A stretch of DNA of 64,000 nt, taken from NCBI GenBank assembly GCA_938008165.1, contig CALLLP010000017.1:1-64000 (forward strand), written 5' to 3'. The notes below the pieces were generated by a model. That model did no database searches. It had not been told where the DNA came from and saw only the letters and a list, made by a program, of their open reading frames with translations. Of the stretch, positions 59,131-64,000 are shown one piece after another (the first letter of the stretch is position 1; every line of letters starts with the position of its first letter). The position numbers and the translations under genes are program-made. This stretch comes from an uncultured Neomegalonema sp. Its GTDB lineage: Bacteria > Pseudomonadota > Alphaproteobacteria > Rhodobacterales > Rhodobacteraceae.

Positions 59131-61926
59131 CTATTCTTCAGCCGGGTTTTCCGGCGTTTCCTCGCCGGGCTCGTCATCGCCATCCGCATCGGAGGATTGC
59201 TCCGCCAGACGGGCGACCGAGACGACATTCTCCTCCTCCCCGGTGCGCAGCATCCAGACACCACCCGCCCCACGGCTGCGGATCGAGACGCCCGACACGC
59301 CGCAGCGGATCGACTGACCACCATCGGTGACCAGCATCACCTGATCACCCTCCTCGACCGGAAAGGATGCGACGATCCGGGTCGGTCCAGAACGGCTGTT
59401 CCCCGATAGCGACATGGCGGCGACGCCCTGCCCGCCCCGGCGCATGGGCCGGTATTCAAAGGCAGATGTGCGCTTGCCGATACCGTTCTGCGCGATGGTC
59501 AGGATCGTCTCCTCCTGCGCGGATAGCGCGATATACCGCTCCTGCGAGATAATCGTGGCCTCGCCCTCGCCGGTATCGTCTTCCGGGATGTCGGTGGCAT
59601 CCGCCGGATCGTCGCCCGCCATCGCCCGGCGCATTTTCAGATAGCCGCGTGCCTCCTCAACCGTGCAATCGACCCCGTCGATCACCGCCATGGAAACGAC
59701 CTCATCGCCCTCGGCCAGCCGCATACCGCGCACACCCGTCGAATCACGGCCTTTGAAGACGCGCACTTCCGTTACGGGGAAGCGGATCGCTTTTCCAAGG
59801 GCGGAGGTCAGCAGGATATGGCTGTTTTCGTTACAGATCGACGCGCTGATAAGGCGAACACCCTCCGGCAGCTTCATCGCGATCTTGCCATTGGCTTTGA
59901 CATTGACGAAATCGCTCAGTTCGTTGCGCCGCACACCGCCATCGGAGGTGGAGAACACGATTTGAAGCTTGTCCCATTCGTCCTCAGGCACATCGATCGG
60001 CATCATCGCGGCGATGGAAACACCCTGCGGAATCGGCAATAGGTTGACCAACGCCTTGCCCCGCGACGCGCGGCCCGATTGAGGCAGGCGCCAGACCTTC
60101 AGCTTATAGACGATACCATCGGTCATGAAGAACAGAACCGGCGTCAGCGTATTGGCGGAGAAAAGACGCGTAACGAAATCTTCGTCCTTCATCGACATGG
60201 CCGAAAGGCCCTTGCCGCCGCGTCTCTGCGCCCGGTATTCGGCCAGCGGAGTCCGCTTGAGATAACCGGAATGCGTGGCCGTCACGACCATCTCTTCCGG
60301 CTCGATCAAATCTTCATCGTCGAAATCGCCAAGGCTTTCGATGATTTCGGTCCGGCGGGGCACGGCAAATTCATCGCGCACAGCCTGCATTTCGGTCGAG
60401 ATAATGGCGAGGATGCGCTCTCGCGAGCGCAGGATATCGAGGAAATCCTTGATCTTCGCGGCGAGGGTTTTCAGCTCGTCGGTAATCTCGTCGCGGCCCA
60501 AAGCGGTCAGGCGCTGCAATCGCAGGTCGAGAATCGCACGGGCTTGTGTATCCGACAGGCGATAGCTGCCATTCTCGTTGATCGTATGTTCAGGATCGTC
60601 GATCAGGCGGATGTAATCGGCAATCTGCTCGGCGGGCCAGTCGCGGTCCATCAGGCGCAGACGCGCGGTCGCCGGGTCGGGCGACCCCCGGATGAGCATG
60701 ACGACTTCATCGACATTTTCGACGGCAACCGCAAGGCCGCACAAGACATGCGCCCGCTCGCGGGCTTTGTTCAATTCAAAGGCCGTGCGCCGGGCAACGA
60801 CCTCCTCGCGGAAGGCAAGGAAGCTGGTCAGGATGCGCTTGAGCGTCAACTGCTCCGGGCGACCATCGTTCAGGGCCAGCATATTCGCGCCGAAGCTCGT
60901 CTGCATCGGTGTGAAACGATGGAGCTGATTCAGCACCACCTCGGCGGTGGCATCGCGCTTGAGTTCGATGACCATGCGCACGCCATGGCGGTCGCTTTCG
61001 TCCTGAACATGGGCGATGCCCTCGATCTTCTTGTCCTTGGCGAGTTCGGCGATGCGCGCTTCGAGATTGGCCTTATTGACCTGATAGGGCACCTCATCGA
61101 CGATAATCGCCCAGCGATCCTTGCGAATTTCCTCGATATGGGTGCGCGCCCGCATGATGACCGAGCCACGCCCCTCTTCATACGCCTTGCGCGCGCCGCT
61201 CTGGCCGAGGATCAGCGCCCCGGTCGGGAAATCGGGACCGGGGATGAATTCCATCAGATCGGCGGTTTCGAGATCGGGATTTTCGATCAGGGCAAGGGTC
61301 GCATCAATCACTTCGCCGAGATTGTGTGGCGGAATATTGGTCGCCATCCCGACCGCGATACCCGCCGCACCGTTTACCAGAATATTCGGATAGCGGGCAG
61401 GCAGGACGGTCGGTTCGCGATCCTGACTGTCATAGTTCGGCTGAAAATCCACCGTGTCGCGGTCGAGATCTTCGAGGATGGCCCCCGCAATCTTGGCCAT
61501 GCGCACTTCGGTATAGCGCTGAGCGGCGGGAGGGTCGCCATCCATCGAGCCGAAATTACCCTGCCCGTCCAGCAGCATAATCGACATCGAAAAGTCCTGC
61601 GCCATGCGCACCAATGCGTCGTAGACGGCTTGCTCACCATGCGGGTGGTATTTACCGATTACATCGCCGACGACACGGGCCGATTTGCGATACGGTTTGT
61701 TATATTCATACCCCGCCTGATCCATCGCATAGAGGATGCGGCGATGGACGGGTTTGAGGCCATCGCGCAGGTCGGGAATTGCCCGGCTAACGATCACACT
61801 CATGGCGTAATCGAGGTAACTGCGCTGCATCTCCTCTTCAACGGAGATGTTCGGACCATCGAAAACAGGGCGCGGAGGGGCTGTGCCTGGGCCGTCGCCG
61901 GAGGGGTCGTCTTTCTCGTCGCTCAA
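59131..61926 (-). CDS. gyrA: DNA gyrase subunit A
   Basis: GyrA (931 aa) is the breakage-reunion subunit of gyrase. The catalytic Tyr138 lies in 'AAQRYTEVRM', the GyrA-box 'QRRGGKGLS' separates it from ParC, and six beta-pinwheel blades follow. The quinolone pocket reads 'HPHGEQAVYD' (residues 94-103), so the positions equal to E. coli Asp82/Ser83 are Glu98/Gln99, while Asp87 is kept (Asp103). The C-terminus is acidic. It lies between the TetR terminator and a cytochrome gene. Confidence 0.97.
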   Translation of the reverse strand: MSDEKDDPSGDGPGTAPPRPVFDGPNISVEEEMQRSYLDYAMSVIVSRAIPDLRDGLKPVHRRILYAMDQAGYEYNKPYRKSARVVGDVIGKYHPHGEQAVYDALVRMAQDFSMSIMLLDGQGNFGSMDGDPPAAQRYTEVRMAKIAGAILEDLDRDTVDFQPNYDSQDREPTVLPARYPNILVNGAAGIAVGMATNIPPHNLGEVIDATLALIENPDLETADLMEFIPGPDFPTGALILGQSGARKAYEEGRGSVIMRARTHIEEIRKDRWAIIVDEVPYQVNKANLEARIAELAKDKKIEGIAHVQDESDRHGVRMVIELKRDATAEVVLNQLHRFTPMQTSFGANMLALNDGRPEQLTLKRILTSFLAFREEVVARRTAFELNKARERAHVLCGLAVAVENVDEVVMLIRGSPDPATARLRLMDRDWPAEQIADYIRLIDDPEHTINENGSYRLSDTQARAILDLRLQRLTALGRDEITDELKTLAAKIKDFLDILRSRERILAIISTEMQAVRDEFAVPRRTEIIESLGDFDDEDLIEPEEMVVTATHSGYLKRTPLAEYRAQRRGGKGLSAMSMKDEDFVTRLFSANTLTPVLFFMTDGIVYKLKVWRLPQSGRASRGKALVNLLPIPQGVSIAAMMPIDVPEDEWDKLQIVFSTSDGGVRRNELSDFVNVKANGKIAMKLPEGVRLISASICNENSHILLTSALGKAIRFPVTEVRVFKGRDSTGVRGMRLAEGDEVVSMAVIDGVDCTVEEARGYLKMRRAMAGDDPADATDIPEDDTGEGEATIISQERYIALSAQEETILTIAQNGIGKRTSAFEYRPMRRGGQGVAAMSLSGNSRSGPTRIVASFPVEEGDQVMLVTDGGQSIRCGVSGVSIRSRGAGGVWMLRTGEEENVVSVARLAEQSSDADGDDEPGEETPENPAEE

Positions 61927-62031
61927 GGGATCACCGCCGCTATCGGAGAGTATTCATAATTCGTTTATACTCATACGACGCCACAGCATCCTGTGCAACG
62001 ATCGCCTGCCCGAAAATGGCGTAAAGGCATG

Positions 62032-62061
62032 AAAAACCCGACGAAAAACTTCGCCGGGTTT
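62032..62061 (-). terminator. Terminator of the cytochrome c gene
   Basis: A 10-bp stem with one mismatch (62034-62043 with about 62052-62061) and a T5 run in the minus direction. It lies 30 bases after the stop at 62091. Confidence 0.8.
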
Positions 62062-62090
62062 CTTTGCGAACAACGACAACAAACCGTGGT

Positions 62091-62480
62091 TTATTTCGCC
62101 GTCGCTTCCTTCAGATAGGCGATGATATTTTCGATGTCTTTTTCCTTTTTAAGACCCCGGAACGCCATCTTGGTGCCCTTGACAACCTTTTTGGGGGCCG
62201 CGAGGTATTCGGAAAGGGTGCCATCGTCCCAGACAACCGCATGCGCGATCATCGCATCGGAGTATTTATAACCCGGAAGGGTGCCCGCCGTACGGCCAAA
62301 CAGACCAACCAGATGCGGCCCGACGCCATTCTTCTCCTTGTCGACCATGTGGCAGGCTTTGCATTTCTTAAAAACCTTCTTGCCTTTATCCACATCGCCC
62401 GCCGCATAGGCAGGAGCGCCCATCACGCACAGAGCGGCACCCAGAATAAAGGAACGGCTAAGAGAAAATTTCGACATCAA
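62091..62480 (-). CDS. Class I c-type cytochrome (c550/c2-like)
   Basis: A 129-residue periplasmic electron carrier. Signal peptide 1-26 ('ALCVMGAPAYAAG'), heme site 'CKACH' (Cys39/Cys42/His43), axial Met104 in 'KGTKMAFRGL'. It likely ferries electrons between the bc1 complex and an oxidase. The last helix ends 'IIAYLKEATAK'. Own terminator downstream. The 96 bases upstream separate it from the disulfide-reductase gene. Confidence 0.93.
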   Translation of the reverse strand: MMSKFSLSRSFILGAALCVMGAPAYAAGDVDKGKKVFKKCKACHMVDKEKNGVGPHLVGLFGRTAGTLPGYKYSDAMIAHAVVWDDGTLSEYLAAPKKVVKGTKMAFRGLKKEKDIENIIAYLKEATAK

Positions 62481-62576
62481 CGATCTCCGATTTCGTAAGT
62501 ATTGTTGCGCATTATAGCTTTTTGAAATTTATGCGCAAACACGATTATTTCATTTCCATTCATGAAAAAGACGCAA

Positions 62577-64000
62577 TCATACCTGTCCCAGCGCCTGTAC
62601 GATCCGATCGCTCGTCAGGATCTGTGGCAGGAGGATCGGATCGCCGTTGCGCGGGAATACCGCATAGAGCGGCACCCCGACACGCCCGAATTTTTCCAGC
62701 AGCGCGGTAATTTCGGGATCATAGGCGGTCCAGTCGCCGACGAGATAGGTAACGCCGTTTTCCTTGAGCGCATTCTGGAAGTTTTCGCCAAAGGCGATCT
62801 TTTCATTGACCTTGCAGGTGATGCACCAATCTGCGGTCATGTTGACGAAAACCGGCTCATTATCCGCTAACAACGCATCCAATCGCGCCGCCGAGAACGG
62901 TTCTACCGGCCCGGCATGGCCCGCAATGCTGACCCCGCTGGCATCTTCCGAACGCTGCACGACCGTGAATTGCAGGCACAGGGCGATAACGGCGGCGGCG
63001 GCGGCGATGGAGGTGCCATAGCCCAGAACCTGCCCCTTTCTGCTGCTTTTCTGCGCGACGCCGAATGCCCAAGCCGCCAGGCCGACCAGTACCGCCCCAA
63101 TCAGGGCAATCAGCATCGAGCCGGAACCAGCAAGCGTGGCCAGCACCGTCAGCAGCCATGCCGCACTCGCATACATCGGGAAGGCCAGCAATTCCTTGAG
63201 GCGCACCATCCAGATCCCCGGCTTGGGCATCCGCGCGGCCACCCCCGGCAGCACACTGAGCAGTAGGAAAGGAGCGGCCAGACCGACCCCCAGCGCGACA
63301 AAGATCGCCATCGTCGCCGGTGCCGTCATCGTCAGCGCCGCCCCCAGCGCAGTCGCCATGAAGGGGGCCGTACAAGGCGTCGCGACCACGGCGGCCAGTG
63401 CGCCGGTGAAATACGCGCCCCTCGCGCCGCCGCCCGACGCCATATCTTCCCCGGTGCCCGCGACCGTGGCGTTGACCTCGAACACGCCGGAGAGATTGAG
63501 ACCGACCAGCAGCAGCAGATAGGCCAGCCCTGCCACGATCATCGGATTTTGGAGCTGAAAGCCCCATCCGACCGCCGCCCCTGCACCTTTGAGCAGGATC
63601 AGCACAGCGGCAAGGATGACAAACAGTGTCAGGACACCGGCCGTATAGGCCAAGCCATGCCCAAGCCGCTTGCCCGCGCTTTCATGGGCCGTTCCTGCGA
63701 ATCCGATCGCTTTCAGCGCCAAGACGGGAAATACACATGGCATAAGATTGAGGATCAATCCGCCGATAAATGCAAATGCGATGGCCAGCGGAAGGGTCAT
63801 CTGTGTTCCGGCCATGCCCTTGAACCCGGCGGCCCCCTCGGTCACGATGCCTTCTTTTGAGGCGACGGCCAGTGACAGGGTCACCGTCTCGCCTTCGCCC
63901 ACCCGCTCGACCAACTCCAAAACGCCCTCAACCTCGCCGGTCAATTCCGGATCATTTTCGGTCGATTTGGGGATAACGAGGGTCAGGCCCCCCGCATCGC
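62577..64000 (-). CDS. Thiol:disulfide interchange protein DsbD/ScsB family (5' end missing)
   Basis: The last 474 residues of an inner-membrane reductase that carries electrons from cytoplasmic thioredoxin to the periplasm. The frame runs through the window edge with no stop, so the N-terminal periplasmic domain is incomplete; the TTG at 63944 is not a real start. The central eight-helix domain has the redox cysteines in 'LNLMPCVFPVLALKA' and 'VVATPCTAPFMATA'. The C-terminal thioredoxin domain carries 'TADWCITCKVNE'. It is the ScsB/DsbD type with all four core cysteines visible. Confidence 0.92.
   Translation of the reverse strand, partial: DAGGLTLVIPKSTENDPELTGEVEGVLELVERVGEGETVTLSLAVASKEGIVTEGAAGFKGMAGTQMTLPLAIAFAFIGGLILNLMPCVFPVLALKAIGFAGTAHESAGKRLGHGLAYTAGVLTLFVILAAVLILLKGAGAAVGWGFQLQNPMIVAGLAYLLLLVGLNLSGVFEVNATVAGTGEDMASGGGARGAYFTGALAAVVATPCTAPFMATALGAALTMTAPATMAIFVALGVGLAAPFLLLSVLPGVAARMPKPGIWMVRLKELLAFPMYASAAWLLTVLATLAGSGSMLIALIGAVLVGLAAWAFGVAQKSSRKGQVLGYGTSIAAAAAVIALCLQFTVVQRSEDASGVSIAGHAGPVEPFSAARLDALLADNEPVFVNMTADWCITCKVNEKIAFGENFQNALKENGVTYLVGDWTAYDPEITALLEKFGRVGVPLYAVFPRNGDPILLPQILTSDRIVQALGQV

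Noticed and set aside
60079-61959. 626-residue open frame on the plus strand
   Set aside because: It is fully antisense to gyrA, has the composition of a shadow frame and no recognisable domain.

Overview
The window is chromosomal DNA of a Gram-negative alphaproteobacterium. The best guess is the Rhodobacterales or a close relative, though no 16S gene is present to prove it. The reasons are the motB-flgE-flgK-flgL-flgI-fliM motility order, the small (738 aa) PurL, a CGFS glutaredoxin next to BolA, a glcD-glcE-glcF operon, CobO, orphan TAXI and YejA-type binding proteins, and DUF6314/BioY. By eye most of it is about 60% GC. Around 4.5-8.9 kb it is clearly less GC-rich. There are no rRNAs, tRNAs, insertion sequences, prophage genes or CRISPR arrays. 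Genes are densely packed, often with ATGA overlaps.

Layout. 0-4.3 kb: the tail of an unknown gene, hrpB helicase and glutamate dehydrogenase. 4.5-8.8 kb: a secreted cyclase-family protein, then a four-gene leftward operon (histidine-rich DUF2796 protein, ABC ATPase, FtsX/MacB-type permease, DUF3299 protein) that looks like a zinc-handling envelope system. 9-17.8 kb: 3-oxoacid CoA-transferase subunits, an esterase, AlkA-type glycosylase, tRNA-modifying GluQ, an EamA permease, a class-V aminotransferase, TfoX-N/RsmD, and two proteins of unknown role. 17.8-18.9 kb: glutathione peroxidase and a Tat-exported HIRAN-domain protein. 19-25.8 kb: the leftward motility operon. 26-34.8 kb: a GIY-YIG-like membrane protein, LipA, DUF302, MtnA, an MFS permease, a repeat-built peptidoglycan-binding protein, QueA, a cyclophilin, CoaD and a CBS-pair protein. 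35-40.2 kb: a YejA-like binding protein, then purL-bolA-grxD. 40.4-46.4 kb: two tandem small secreted paralogues, a GST, ArfB, TAXI and DUF2147 proteins, a low-complexity lipoprotein and CobO. 46.4-52 kb: glycolate oxidase glcDEF, a DUF599 membrane protein and a phosphoglycolate phosphatase-like HAD enzyme. 52-55.6 kb: a DUF3179 protein and a convergent receiver/histidine-kinase pair behind an AT-rich stretch. 55.7-64 kb: PurB, DUF6314, BioY, a TetR regulator, GyrA, a c-type cytochrome and a DsbD/ScsB-type reductase cut off by the window end.

Links between genes: Gph-like phosphatase and GlcDEF would together turn 2-phosphoglycolate into glyoxylate. PurL and PurB belong to purine synthesis. 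GluQ and QueA act on queuosine biology from different ends. BolA and the CGFS glutaredoxin form the usual Fe-S/iron partner pair. The most interesting points are the DUF2796-ABC-DUF3299 operon, a cell-wall protein built of eight 23-residue repeats, a strong terminator in the leader of the CBS gene with no upstream gene to serve, natural substitutions in the GyrA quinolone pocket, a Tat-exported HIRAN domain, a membrane-anchored degenerate GIY-YIG domain, and a cyclophilin with two well-placed start sites.
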